Origin: Fumia sp045645505
Lineage (GTDB): Bacteria; Bacillota; Clostridia; Oscillospirales; Ruminococcaceae
Length of the DNA stretch: 64,000 nt
Assembly (NCBI GenBank): GCA_045645505.1
Contig: JAZRIW010000004.1
Location: forward strand, 37,934 to 101,933
Direction of reading: 5' to 3'
Part shown: positions 23,931-32,662 of the stretch, piece after piece
Layout of the letters: the number at the start of each line of letters is the position of its first letter
How positions within the stretch are numbered: position 1 is the first letter of the stretch
Notes under the pieces: generated by a model
Told to the model about the DNA's origin: nothing
Seen by the model: only the letters and a program-made list of their open reading frames with translations
Databases searched by the model: none
Made by a program: the position numbers and the translations under genes

Positions 23931-25310
23931 ATGAAAATGATTTACGGGGTTAAGGATAAACCCAAATTCGGACAACTCATTGTTTTCGCAATCCAACAGC
24001 TCTTGGCAATTATGACTGCTACCTTGGTAGTACCGGTAATTATCGGTAATGGTATGCAACCTACAGCAGCACTTTTCGGTGCAGGTGTAGGAACACTCGT
24101 GTATGTTCTCTTCACTAAAGCAAAATCACCTGTTTTCTTAGGTTCATCTTTTGCTTTCTTAGGCTCAATGGCAGCTGCTTTTGCAGGTGGTGTTTCAGTA
24201 GCATTAGGTTACTTGGGACTTATCATTGGTGCTGTAATGGCAGGTCTTGTTTATGTAATTATCGCAATTTTGGTAAAAATTGCAGGTGTTAACTGGCTTA
24301 ATAAATTGATGCCTCCCGTTGTTATCGGCCCCACAGTTACAATTATCGGTCTTTCACTCGCAGGCAACGCAATCGGCGATCTCCAGAAAGGTGGAGTTAC
24401 TACAGCTGAAGGAGCTTCTGCTGCTAACCCCCTTATCTGCATCTTAATAGGTATCATAACACTTGTAGCAGTAACTCTTGCTTCAACATATGGTAAAAAG
24501 TTTATGAAGCTTATCCCCTTTATTATAGGTATCCTCGCAGGATATTTGGTAGCTGCAATCTTCACAGTTATCGGCAACGCTTATGATATCGAAATGCTTA
24601 AAGTTATCGACTTTACAAAATTCACAGCACTTGTTGCAGACGGTGGCGTTACACTTAAAACCTTTGTTGCTTTCCCTGATTTTACTTTCTTTACAGCATT
24701 GGGTGGCTTTAAAGAAATCAACGCTTCCTACATCGCTACAATCGCAGCAGCATATATCCCCGTTGCATTCGTTGTATTTGCTGAACACGTTGCTGACCAC
24801 AAAAACATTTCCTCTATCATTGAAAAAGACCTTCTTGAAGAACCCGGTCTTTCCCGCACACTCTTAGGTGACGGTGTTGGTTCAATGGTAGGTGCTATCT
24901 TCGGTGGCTGTCCTAACACAACATACGGTGAGAGTGTTGCTTGTGTAGCTATCACAAAAAATGCTTCTGTTTATACAATTATCACTGCTGCAATCGGTGC
25001 AATTTTAATTTCATTCCTCACTCCGTTTGTTGCTTTTGTTAACTCAATTCCCGCTTGTGTAATGGGTGGTGTTTGTATCGCACTTTACGGATTCATCGCA
25101 GTATCCGGTCTTAAGATGATTCAGAGTGTTGACTTAGGTAAAAACCGTAACCTCTTCGTAGTTTCCACAATCCTTATTGCAGGTATCGGCGGACTTTCTC
25201 TCACATTCGGTGGAGCTTCTTTCTCCATCACAATCACATCTATCGCTACCGCTTTAATCCTTGGTATCATCATAAACACAATTCTTTCCAAAGAAAAAGC
25301 TGAAGACTAA
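23931..25310 (+). CDS. uraA: Uracil permease (NCS2 family)
   Basis: 459 residues, about 12-14 transmembrane segments. The motifs FLGSSFAF, VFAEHVADHKNISS (substrate-binding Glu in helix 8) and GGCPNTTYGESVA (helix 10) are those of UraA-type uracil:proton symporters rather than xanthine or ascorbate carriers. It imports uracil for pyrimidine salvage. An AGGAGG site lies 7 bases upstream. It is monocistronic between an attenuator and a strong terminator. A wider pyrimidine range cannot be excluded. Confidence 0.9.
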   Translation: MKMIYGVKDKPKFGQLIVFAIQQLLAIMTATLVVPVIIGNGMQPTAALFGAGVGTLVYVLFTKAKSPVFLGSSFAFLGSMAAAFAGGVSVALGYLGLIIGAVMAGLVYVIIAILVKIAGVNWLNKLMPPVVIGPTVTIIGLSLAGNAIGDLQKGGVTTAEGASAANPLICILIGIITLVAVTLASTYGKKFMKLIPFIIGILAGYLVAAIFTVIGNAYDIEMLKVIDFTKFTALVADGGVTLKTFVAFPDFTFFTALGGFKEINASYIATIAAAYIPVAFVVFAEHVADHKNISSIIEKDLLEEPGLSRTLLGDGVGSMVGAIFGGCPNTTYGESVACVAITKNASVYTIITAAIGAILISFLTPFVAFVNSIPACVMGGVCIALYGFIAVSGLKMIQSVDLGKNRNLFVVSTILIAGIGGLSLTFGGASFSITITSIATALILGIIINTILSKEKAED

Positions 25311-25322
25311 TTAAATAAATAA

Positions 25323-25357
25323 AACTCCCGACAGGAATTTCCTGTCGGGAGTTTTTT
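25323..25357. terminator. Bidirectional terminator between uraA and purC
   Basis: A long stem (AACTCCCGACAGGA with its complement TCCTGTCGGGAGTT) around ATT, preceded by A-rich sequence and followed by T7. Confidence 0.92.
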
Positions 25358-25368
25358 TATTCTTAAAA

Positions 25369-26052
25369 TTATCTGTTTAAAATATATTTTGTAAGCTCAA
25401 CGGGATTTACATATTCACCGTCTTTGTAAACACGCATATTACCTGAAGCAACCTCATCAATCAAAATAACTTCGTCATTGTTGTAACCAAATTCAAACTT
25501 AATATCCCACAAATCAAGACCGATAGTTTTAAGGTCGTCAGCAACAATTTTTGTAATCTTGAGAGTCTGTTCTTTCATACTTTCAAACATCTCTTTGGAC
25601 ATAACACCCAAAGCCTCAAGACCTTCAGAAGTAACAAGCGGATCGCCCTTCTCGTCATTTTTAAAAGTACATTCAACATATCCGCCCTCTAAAGGAGTTC
25701 CGTCTTTGATATACTCACCATATCTTCTTATAAAACTTCCTGTCGCAACCAGACGGCAGATAACCTCAAGTCCGTGTCCGAACACCTTACCGGGCAAAAC
25801 TTCCATTGTAGCATTATCTACGTCAGCACTCACATAATGAGTTTTAATACCCGCTTTTTTAAGCAAATCAAAATAATAAACCGAAGTTCTCAAATTTGCC
25901 TTTCCGATACCCTCAATCTTGAGTCCCACGCTGTTTTCACCGGGGTCAAACACTCCGTCTTTACCGGTGCAGTCATCTTTAAACTCAAGCAATACATTTC
26001 CGTTATCAAGGCTGTAAACGTCTTTGGTTTTACCTTCATAAATTTTTTTCAT
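25369..26052 (-). CDS. purC: SAICAR synthetase
   Basis: 227 residues. It starts MKKIYEGKTKDVYSLDN (ATP-binding loop) and continues with LLEFKDDCTGKDG, VICRLVATGSFIRRYG and ILIDEVASGNMRVY, all classical PurC signatures. It ligates aspartate to CAIR in purine synthesis. No other pur genes are nearby, so it is a monocistron with its own promoter (26094-26122). Confidence 0.95.
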   Translation of the reverse strand: MKKIYEGKTKDVYSLDNGNVLLEFKDDCTGKDGVFDPGENSVGLKIEGIGKANLRTSVYYFDLLKKAGIKTHYVSADVDNATMEVLPGKVFGHGLEVICRLVATGSFIRRYGEYIKDGTPLEGGYVECTFKNDEKGDPLVTSEGLEALGVMSKEMFESMKEQTLKITKIVADDLKTIGLDLWDIKFEFGYNNDEVILIDEVASGNMRVYKDGEYVNPVELTKYILNR

Positions 26053-26093
26053 ATCTACTTCCCCATTTCCAAAAAATGTTTAATAACATAGTA

Positions 26094-26122
26094 ACTATAT
26101 CACAAAATTACTGCCTTTTCAA
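26094..26122 (-). promoter_or_regulatory. Promoter of purC
   Basis: Minus strand: TTGAAA (26122-26117), 17-base spacer, TATAGT (26099-26094). No purine riboswitch fits in the 40-base leader. Confidence 0.6.
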
Positions 26123-26165
26123 TATTTTAACCCTTTTTTTGTTACAATAAATAAAAATTTATTTA

Positions 26166-27302
26166 TTACTTGCAAAGCTCTTTAGCAAGAGCAACAAGCT
26201 CTTTTTCACTTTCCTCATTCAAAGAAGACAGTATCTTAACGTTGGTTTCAAGATAATTTATCCCTTGACATTTCTGAAGTGCCTCTTTCATAACCTTAGC
26301 AGCCATAGGCATCCAGCTTCCGTTTTCTATAAACGCAACCGTCTTGTTTTTAAAATTGCGTTCAACAAGGCTGTTTAAAAACTCACGCATAAACGGAAAA
26401 ACTTCACCATTATAAGTAGAAGAAGCAAATACGATTTTACTGTATCTGAACGCGTCCTCTATAGCCTCAGCCATATCACATCTTGCAAGGTCGTTTACTG
26501 CTACCTTTATCCCTTCTTTTGAAAGCATTTCAGAAAGCTTTAAAACCGCCTTTTTGGTATTCCCGTAAATAGATGAATAAGCTATCATAACGCCCTCTGT
26601 CTCACTTTTATAAGAAGACCAGGTATCGTAAAGAGATAAGTAATACTCAAGATTTTCATTAAGTACAGGCCCATGTAAAGGAGCAATAGTCTCAATTTCA
26701 AAAGCAGATACTTTTTTAAGTAAAGCCTGTACCTGTGCGCCATACTTTCCTACAATCCCGAAATAATATCTTCTCGCCTCACAAGCCCACTCCTCCTCGA
26801 CATCGAGAGCACCGAATTTTCCAAATGCGTCAGCGGAAAAGAGTGTCTTTTCCCTGCTTTCATAAGTTACTATTACCTCAGGCCAGTGCACCATGGGTGC
26901 AGTGATAAATGTAAGAGTATCTTCGCCTAAACTTAAGGTATCATTATCCCCTACCACAATACCTTTTTCGTTAAAATCATATGAGAAAAAGTTTTTCATC
27001 ATAACAAAAGCTTTCTGAGATGAAACAATTTTCGCATCAGGATATTCCTTAACAAAATGCATAATACTCGACGAATGGTCAGGCTCCATATGCTGTACTA
27101 TAAGGTAATCGGGAGTTTTACCGTTAAGTGCCGATTTGATATTAGAAAGCCATTCTTTATAAAACCGCTTGTCAACCGAGTCCATAACAGCAATTTTTTC
27201 ATCAATAATAACATAAGAGTTATAAGCCATACCGGAAGGAACAATATATTGCCCTTCAAATAAATCAATTTCATGGTCATTTACACCAACGTATTTTATC
27301 AT
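26166..27302 (-). CDS. fprA: Flavodiiron protein (A-type flavoprotein FprA)
   Basis: 378 residues. The metallo-beta-lactamase-like diiron domain has HMEPDH (four metal ligands, about residues 80-85), MVHWPEV, SADAFG and PLHGPVL. The flavodoxin domain begins near 250 (MIAYSSIYGNTKKAV, FMN-phosphate loop). Such proteins reduce O2 to water or NO to N2O and protect anaerobes. There is no fused rubredoxin, so electrons come from separate rubredoxin or another donor. GGAG lies 8 bases upstream. Confidence 0.93.
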   Translation of the reverse strand: MIKYVGVNDHEIDLFEGQYIVPSGMAYNSYVIIDEKIAVMDSVDKRFYKEWLSNIKSALNGKTPDYLIVQHMEPDHSSSIMHFVKEYPDAKIVSSQKAFVMMKNFFSYDFNEKGIVVGDNDTLSLGEDTLTFITAPMVHWPEVIVTYESREKTLFSADAFGKFGALDVEEEWACEARRYYFGIVGKYGAQVQALLKKVSAFEIETIAPLHGPVLNENLEYYLSLYDTWSSYKSETEGVMIAYSSIYGNTKKAVLKLSEMLSKEGIKVAVNDLARCDMAEAIEDAFRYSKIVFASSTYNGEVFPFMREFLNSLVERNFKNKTVAFIENGSWMPMAAKVMKEALQKCQGINYLETNVKILSSLNEESEKELVALAKELCK

Positions 27303-27316
27303 TTTTTATCACTCCA

Positions 27317-28162
27317 TTATTTTATTTTTATAGTTTCTCCGGATTTTATACTATATATCACGTCATTAAAATCAAACCAGACAGTAAGTAAAGTCGGATT
27401 ATATACAATACTGCCATCTGCACTGAAGCTTAATGAATTATAAGCATTTATATAATCGTAAATCTCAATGTTGGTAGCAGCCCAGACATCGTCGCTTTCA
27501 GAAAACTTCCTGCAGATTTCTTCAATTCTGTCCCAGTTGTTTTTGCGTTCAAACTCATAGCTATGTCCCCAGATGTAGAAAAGTCTCGGATATTTGGCAC
27601 TTCTGTAAACACCTTGTGTTTTTATCGCAAGAAACTCGTCAATCCACTCAAAAATCTCAGGATTATTATGATGTGCAGTCGGCATCCACGCATACCAGTC
27701 AACAGGAAGTGAAAAGCTGTTATTATCTCCCCCTAAAGTCCTTGCATACTTTATATCAAGGTCTTTTAAGTAATCTCTGACGGTCTGATAGGAATAGGAA
27801 GGCGAAAATTTTGTAATACCGCTGTCGGGATAAGCCATTCCCCTTATAATCATATCAAAACGCTGTTCTAAGAAAATTCTGCAATCAAGCACGTCTCTTA
27901 TCCCCTCAACAGGACGGGTAAACCCGGGTGCTTTATGAAAATCCCCGTGAATTGCGACTTCGTGCCCTTTAGCTAAAATCTTGTTTTTAATATCGTCATC
28001 AGAAAGAAATCTGTTATAATCTTTTCCGTTTAAGTTAAAAGTACCCTTTAAATTGTATTTGTCAAAAATTTCCGCTAATTTTAAATCAGCTACAGTACCA
28101 TCATCGTAACTGAAAGTCACAGCTTTTGATTTCCCGTGAGGAAAACGAATAAAAGTGTACAT
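27317..28162 (-). CDS. Polysaccharide deacetylase (NodB-like) family protein
   Basis: 281 residues. NodB motifs are present: TFSYDDGTVAD (catalytic Asp and metal Asp), a diverged motif 2 (GHEVAIHGDFHKAP, metal His) and RGMAYPDSG. The C-terminal part has a WD-type fold of unknown use. It resembles the cytoplasmic polysaccharide-deacetylase branch found in Clostridia; no signal peptide is present, so a wall-sugar substrate is uncertain. GGAGG lies 7 bases upstream. Confidence 0.8.
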   Translation of the reverse strand: MYTFIRFPHGKSKAVTFSYDDGTVADLKLAEIFDKYNLKGTFNLNGKDYNRFLSDDDIKNKILAKGHEVAIHGDFHKAPGFTRPVEGIRDVLDCRIFLEQRFDMIIRGMAYPDSGITKFSPSYSYQTVRDYLKDLDIKYARTLGGDNNSFSLPVDWYAWMPTAHHNNPEIFEWIDEFLAIKTQGVYRSAKYPRLFYIWGHSYEFERKNNWDRIEEICRKFSESDDVWAATNIEIYDYINAYNSLSFSADGSIVYNPTLLTVWFDFNDVIYSIKSGETIKIK

Positions 28163-28200
28163 AAAATACCTCCAATTTCACTATCTGTTTTAATTAATTC

Positions 28201-28320
28201 CCTAAGCCCTACCCCTGACAAGGGGCAGACGCGTTAAGTAAACATACTGTGGTATGTTTGAAACAATCTGTGATTGCGACATAAGCCGGAAAGAGAAAGT
28301 ATAATCTATCCCCACCTCAG
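28201..28320. repeat. Structured intergenic repeat, copy A
   Basis: The core at 28228-28260 (GACGCGTTAAGTAAACATAC, then TGTGGTATGTTTG) recurs at 30226-30259 with two substitutions and one indel. It contains the hairpin AAACATAC-TGTG-GTATGTTT; downstream ATTGCGA is shared too. The flanks are diverged. The fold is kept by a U-G pair in copy B, so a structured RNA or small mobile repeat is possible. Confidence 0.6.
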
Positions 28321-28328
28321 CCAGAAAA

Positions 28329-29054
28329 CTATTTTACATCATATCTTTCATCATTTATCAGAATGGTATCATTATCTTCCCATACCAATTCTATTTCAGC
28401 AGCCCAAGCATCTGAATACAAATCTTGTGATTTTGTTTTTAACATTCCACTCACAAGCGGAATATCTCTTTTTATATTACGCACACGAACACTTGTTGCA
28501 CCACCAAGAGCACCATGATTAGAAGAAACCACCCATGCGACATAAGTATTATCAGGAGAATTTAAAGTTTTTAAAATAGTATTTGATCCAAAATTTACAA
28601 GTAGCATTGAAAAGAATAAAATTATACTAAAAAAGAAAGCAAATATTCCCGACATAACCGCCATACAAATACTCAACCACTTGACTCTGTTATATACAAA
28701 AAATAAAATCAATGAACTCGCTGCCGAGATTGCAAACAACAACTCATAATAAAAAATATCATAAGTTTCATAATCAATCTTAAAATCAAAACAAAAAATC
28801 AAAGTAATCAGATACACAAAAGTAATGATTGTCATAAAAGGTGCTATTTTTCTTGAAACCTCAGAAGCAATTTTTTTATATTTAACCGAAAAAAACGTAA
28901 AAACACCACAAATCACTAAATATATCACCAAAAACAGAATATAACTTTTTGGTCTGTATATATAATCAGCAATATATGTAATAATGTTAAGTACCGTAAG
29001 AAAAACAGTAAAAATCGCTATCAGTAAATTGACATTACTTTTTATTTTATTCAT
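28329..29054 (-). CDS. Membrane protein with C-terminal DUF5412-like domain
   Basis: 241 residues from ATG 29054 (GAGAG 6 bases upstream; an ATG two codons earlier is too close to it). There are five hydrophobic helices (about residues 10-30, 38-58, 72-92, 102-125, 132-160). A soluble C-terminal domain follows (residues 165-241) with NSPDNTYVAWVVSSNHGALG, SVRVRNIK and WEDNDTILINDERYDV, the pattern of DUF5412 (function unknown). It probably faces outside. Confidence 0.6.
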   Translation of the reverse strand: MNKIKSNVNLLIAIFTVFLTVLNIITYIADYIYRPKSYILFLVIYLVICGVFTFFSVKYKKIASEVSRKIAPFMTIITFVYLITLIFCFDFKIDYETYDIFYYELLFAISAASSLILFFVYNRVKWLSICMAVMSGIFAFFFSIILFFSMLLVNFGSNTILKTLNSPDNTYVAWVVSSNHGALGGATSVRVRNIKRDIPLVSGMLKTKSQDLYSDAWAAEIELVWEDNDTILINDERYDVK

Positions 29055-29097
29055 ACCCATCTCTCTTTTTAAACATTTTTATATAATTATGATTCTT

Positions 29098-29385
29098 TTA
29101 AAAATTCATCAGAACTACCGCAATAATTCCAAGTATAACACCAAATATCTGTTTACCATTTAGTTTATCCTTAAAGAAAAATATTCCTGATAAGGCAGAA
29201 AGAATTATAGTGCCTCCTGCATAAGTCGGAAAGAAAAAGGTTCCTTCCACAATGGACAATGTATAGACATTTATTGCTGCATATATCGCTAAAACACACA
29301 ATATAAGTACTAATATATACTTCATATCAATAATTTCTACTATTGCAACTGCCTTTTTATCATTAGAATTTGAAATTATAATCAA
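29098..29385 (-). pseudogene. C-terminal remnant of an EamA/DMT-family transporter
   Basis: About 95 codons encoding three hydrophobic helices. The sequence FFFPTYAGGTIILSALSGIFFFKDKL, then GKQIFGVILGIIAVVL, is typical of the last two helices of ten-helix drug/metabolite transporters. The N-terminal seven or so helices are missing. The open frame is in phase with the PHP gene just upstream, separated by TGA-TTT-TTG, with no good ribosome binding site. It looks like a 5'-truncated gene fused behind the PHP gene by deletion. A functional four-helix SMR-like protein is less likely. Confidence 0.6.
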
Positions 29386-29388
29386 AAA

Positions 29389-30174
29389 TCAATCTTTAAT
29401 TTTTTGAATTGGTATAATTTCAGGTTTTCCTATATAATTCAAATTATATTTTAAAACCATTTCCTTTGCTTTTAAAAGTGACACTCCGTCAAACGCACTT
29501 TCGGTATCATGTGCATCAAAACCGAATGTTACGGGAGAACACTCCTCCCCCGCAATTTTAAAGAATTTACCGTTAGGATAAATTCTGTTATCACGAATAC
29601 CCAAAAAATTTATTTCAAGAGGTACACAAAGTTCTCTTGAGGCAGCGCATAACTTTCTCATTTCTTGTTGGTAGATCTGTTCATCTCCCGTAAAATTAAA
29701 TATATCAGGATGCGCAACATATGTAAAAACCTTTTTTTGCATCGCTAAAATAACCGACTGCACATATTCTTTCAAGGCATCTGCATCGTCAGTTGGAGTA
29801 ATTGTATAAACTGAAGGTGTATTCTCAGGTGCAACAAAATGTTGCCCTAAAATAAGATATTCTGCGCCATATTCAATGGCATTTTTAAGCATTTCATCAA
29901 AACACTGGGGATAATACTCCGACTCAAAGCCAACCTTAATATCAATCTCGTTTTTATATTTTTCTCTGAGTGCCTTGATTTCTTCACAATAAGCTTTCCC
30001 CTCAGAGGTAGGAACTCTATAAGGAGACTCCGTCCCATCAGAAAATTTAAACGGAATATGGTCAGAAAATCCCAAATATTTTATACCATTTTCAATTGCT
30101 CTGATTATATACGATTCTTCTGTTCCGACAGCATGTCCACATCTTTTGGTATGTGTGTGAAAATTATATATCAT
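29389..30174 (-). CDS. PHP-domain histidinol-phosphatase family protein
   Basis: 261 residues from ATG 30174 (AGGAGG 8 bases upstream; extension to 30198 lacks support). Metal ligands: YNFHTHTKRCGHA (His6, His8), GFSDHIPF, GFESEYYP, ILGQHFV, YVAHPDIF and GFDAHD. It resembles HisK/HisJ-type histidinol-phosphatases, but no his genes are near and PHP enzymes vary in substrate. It is the second solitary PHP gene in the window. Confidence 0.8.
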   Translation of the reverse strand: MIYNFHTHTKRCGHAVGTEESYIIRAIENGIKYLGFSDHIPFKFSDGTESPYRVPTSEGKAYCEEIKALREKYKNEIDIKVGFESEYYPQCFDEMLKNAIEYGAEYLILGQHFVAPENTPSVYTITPTDDADALKEYVQSVILAMQKKVFTYVAHPDIFNFTGDEQIYQQEMRKLCAASRELCVPLEINFLGIRDNRIYPNGKFFKIAGEECSPVTFGFDAHDTESAFDGVSLLKAKEMVLKYNLNYIGKPEIIPIQKIKD

Positions 30175-30198
30175 TATATTTACCTCCTGAATATCCAC

Positions 30199-30298
30199 CT
30201 GATTACCTCCCCCTCACGAGAAGCCGACGCGTTAAGCAAATATACCTGTGGTATGTTTGTAGCCAAAGGAATGGTAGATTGCGAAAACGATCGTCCCC
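30199..30298. repeat. Structured intergenic repeat, copy B
   Basis: A diverged copy of the element at 28201-28320, in the same orientation and also between two minus-strand genes. The hairpin arm has AAATATAC instead of AAACATAC, keeping pairing with GTATGTTT through a U-G wobble. Confidence 0.6.
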
Positions 30299-30961
30299 TC
30301 ACACTTCTTTTTTTATATTTTCATCAAAATGTATTTTTGGCAAACTCCAATGATATTTTGTTGCTAAGATACGGATTATAACTATTAAAAGCATTGGTAA
30401 CATAGAAATAAGCGCAACATTTTCAACATATTTTCTCATTATAAAATATGTTAAGCTTCCCAATATTGCAGCAACCGCATAAATACGTTTTTTAAACACA
30501 TATGGTGTGCTGTCGATAAGTATATCACGCAAGATACCTCCACCTGCACCCGTAATCATACCAATCGCTATAATTATAAAACAATTATCTGAAAACCCAT
30601 GTGTGCAACCAACTTCTGAACCAATTATCGTAAATGCTGCCAATCCAATTGCATCAAAAAAATTATTGATATACTCAATTTTTTCCCTGAAAACATTAAA
30701 CCTTTTCCTGTTTATGTACGCTATTATAAAAACCACAATGCTTGTAATCATAGCACCTAAGAAAATTGAGAAGTTATTAAAAATTGCAGGTGGATTTATA
30801 CCAAGCAAAAGGTCTCTGACAATTCCTCCGCCGACGGCCGTAATACATCCTACAAATACAACACCAAATATATCAAGACTTGCTCCGATTGCAACCAAAG
30901 CACCGGATACTGCAAAAGCAATCGTACCAATGATTTCCATTATCTTAATTATTTCGTTCAT
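30299..30961 (-). CDS. TRIC-family (UPF0126) membrane channel protein
   Basis: 220 residues from ATG 30961. Seven hydrophobic helices form two repeats, each with the pore signature: TAVGGGIVRDLLLG (about residue 50) and TGAGGGILRDIL (about 135). Bacterial TRIC proteins form trimers that conduct K+/Na+; many are annotated YadS. It is divergent from the TVP38-like gene, with its own promoter (31036-31064: TAGAAT, 17 bases, TTGAAT). Confidence 0.9.
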   Translation of the reverse strand: MNEIIKIMEIIGTIAFAVSGALVAIGASLDIFGVVFVGCITAVGGGIVRDLLLGINPPAIFNNFSIFLGAMITSIVVFIIAYINRKRFNVFREKIEYINNFFDAIGLAAFTIIGSEVGCTHGFSDNCFIIIAIGMITGAGGGILRDILIDSTPYVFKKRIYAVAAILGSLTYFIMRKYVENVALISMLPMLLIVIIRILATKYHWSLPKIHFDENIKKEV

Positions 30962-31035
30962 ACTTCCCACCCCCACTGACAATATAATTTATTGCACAAT
31001 TTATCATCTGAATAAATTTAATTTTCAGTAAAACT

Positions 31036-31064
31036 ATTCTACCATAATAAATTATAAAATTCAA
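31036..31064 (-). promoter_or_regulatory. Promoter of the TRIC-family gene
   Basis: Minus strand: TTGAAT (31064-31059), 17-base spacer, TAGAAT (31041-31036). It lies back to back with the TVP38 promoter, whose -35 begins 6 bases away. Confidence 0.6.
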
Positions 31065-31069
31065 TAAAA

Positions 31070-31098
31070 TTGACAATCTTAAAAAATAATAGTAATAT
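31070..31098 (+). promoter_or_regulatory. Promoter of the TVP38-like gene
   Basis: TTGACA (31070-31075), 17-base spacer, TAATAT (31093-31098), 29 bases before the ATG. Confidence 0.65.
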
Positions 31099-31127
31099 AA
31101 TAACAAATTAAATTTAGGACGGTTAAA

Positions 31128-31994
31128 ATGGAAAGAAAAACTTCACTGAAAATCGCCACCGCAAATACAATAATCTCACTTTTAATGATTACAGGGCTTT
31201 TGTTTTTTCTTCAGAATCTCGAAAAATATATAAGAATTACCCTTTTTATCGGCATATCATTTTTTATGCTTGGAACAATCATATTTTTAATTCTTAAAAA
31301 AGAAAAAGAATCAAAAAGTCTTTTTTCACTTAATATGTTGCTCGCCACTATACTGGTTATATTTTTTATTCTTAATATGACGGGACTTTTTGAAGAAATT
31401 TCCGACATAGAACATATAAAAAATCTGATTTTAAAAAGTGGTACCTCAGGAATAATAATCTGCTTTTTAATAATTGTCCTGAATGTAATTTTACTCCCCG
31501 CACCGAATGTGCTTTTTTATCTCGGAATCACCGCAGTTTATGGCCCTTTAATCGCATTTTTAATCTGTTACCTCGGTACAATTATAGGCTCTGTCATAGC
31601 CTTTTCAATCGCAAGGAAATTCGGAAAACGACTGGTTATATGGTGCTTTGGAAAAGAAGACACCGAAAAATATTCGACTCTTTTAAGTAAAAAAGGAAAT
31701 CTCCCGTTTCTTATTATGCAGTTTTTCCCCTTTTTCCCTGACGATATTCTCTGCATGGTCGCAGGGCTTTCCAATATGTCATATAAATTTCTGACGCTTT
31801 CTATAGTGTTTGTAAGACCGTTTTATATCATGGCAGTCTGTTTTTTAGGCACAGGAGAGATTATCCCCTTTAATTCATACGGACTGATTATCTGGGGCAT
31901 AATTTTTATTGTGGTAATGATATTTTGTATATTCTATTTTAAAAATCAGGATAAGATTGACAATTTCCTTTCAGAAAAATTTGTAAAAAAATAA
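31128..31994 (+). CDS. TVP38/TMEM64 (VTT/DedA-related) membrane protein
   Basis: 288 residues. Three N-terminal helices (residues 10-95) precede a VTT core: PAPNVLFYLGITAVYGPLIAF, GTIIGSVIAFSIARKFGKRL and MQFFPFFPDDILCMVAGLSNMSY are typical of the family. A final helix lies near 255-275. VTT/DedA proteins are implicated in phospholipid scrambling or lipid-carrier recycling. Monocistronic with a strong terminator. Confidence 0.85.
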   Translation: MERKTSLKIATANTIISLLMITGLLFFLQNLEKYIRITLFIGISFFMLGTIIFLILKKEKESKSLFSLNMLLATILVIFFILNMTGLFEEISDIEHIKNLILKSGTSGIIICFLIIVLNVILLPAPNVLFYLGITAVYGPLIAFLICYLGTIIGSVIAFSIARKFGKRLVIWCFGKEDTEKYSTLLSKKGNLPFLIMQFFPFFPDDILCMVAGLSNMSYKFLTLSIVFVRPFYIMAVCFLGTGEIIPFNSYGLIIWGIIFIVVMIFCIFYFKNQDKIDNFLSEKFVKK

Positions 31995-32023
31995 GGTTGC
32001 AGTAAAATTACTGCAACCTTTTT
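31993..32023. terminator. Terminator after the TVP38-like gene
   Basis: A perfect 13-bp stem AAGGTTGCAGTAA / TTACTGCAACCTT with a 2-base spacer, followed by TTT. A-rich sequence on the other side lets it also serve the converging minus-strand gene. Confidence 0.9.
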
Positions 32024-32035
32024 ATTATGTATATT

Positions 32036-32269
32036 CTAAAAATCATGCCTTGAACCTGCATCAATATTATATTTTTCAAATATACATACAATTTTTTCCA
32101 CCGCATCAAAATCAGAACACTCGTCGTCCTTAATTACCTCTTGTATTTCCCCCAATGCCTGTATGGCAGTTGTATCGGCAATTTGTGATGCGTCAATTTC
32201 AAAATCTTTAATTCTCAGTCTTATAAAATCTGATATGTAATTTCTTAAAAGTTCAAGCTTAATTTCCAT
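32036..32269 (-). CDS. Hypothetical small protein (77 aa)
   Basis: From ATG 32269 (AAGGGGGA site about 5 bases upstream) the gene encodes 77 residues: a basic first third (LELLRNYISDFIRLRIKDF) and an acidic middle (DDECSDFDAVEKIVCIFEKY), ending GSRHDF. It is predicted to be mostly helical, with no transmembrane segment. I recognise no domain. The longer reading to 32389 adds a low-quality hydrophobic stretch and is not preferred. Confidence 0.6.
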   Translation of the reverse strand: MEIKLELLRNYISDFIRLRIKDFEIDASQIADTTAIQALGEIQEVIKDDECSDFDAVEKIVCIFEKYNIDAGSRHDF

Positions 32270-32512
32270 TTTTATCCCCCTTGAATTAAAAAGTGCGCAG
32301 CCGAAGCCACGCACGAAAAATGCATAAACTCCGATTGTTGCGACACAACCTTGACAAACTATAAGAGAAAGCCAAAACAGAGAATGCATTTTTACCTAAA
32401 TAAAAATACTTCTCCTACAGTTTGATCAAATATTTAGTTGTGTCGCGAATTTAGTATATCATGTAAAGAAAAAAATTGCAAGAAAAATATATTTTAAAGT
32501 GAGTAAAAACCC

Positions 32513-32568
32513 AAAACCTCCCTCCGTCAGCCTACTTGACTTATAACTCCCTTGACAAGTGGAGCCTT
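32513..32568. repeat. Degenerate copy of a CCTCCC...GGAGCCTT intergenic repeat
   Basis: CCTCCCTCCGTCAGCC at the left and GACAAGTGGAGCCTT at the right resemble the palindromic element at 44840-44914 and a repeat type common between genes in Clostridia. Its stems are now imperfect. Confidence 0.4.
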
Positions 32569-32584
32569 AAATACAGTAAAAAAA

Positions 32585-32638
32585 TCTTTCTTTATCAAAA
32601 ATAAAAACCGTCCCTTTTGGGACGGTTTTATTTTTGGC
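32585..32638. repeat. 54-bp direct repeat with terminator hairpin, copy 1
   Basis: Contains the hairpin AACCGTCCC-TTTT-GGGACGGTT flanked by A and T runs. It is duplicated at 33314-33368 with one extra T. The hairpin can terminate transcription in both directions. Confidence 0.85.
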
Positions 32639-32662
32639 AAAGGAGAACAAAAATGATTCACT

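Noticed and set aside
23931..25310. Several long antisense frames inside the uracil permease gene
   Set aside because: They mirror a repetitive hydrophobic gene, lack ribosome binding sites and show no family pattern.
28274..28522. Plus-strand frame opposite the DUF5412-like gene
   Set aside because: It is the shadow of a real minus-strand gene and has no start signals.
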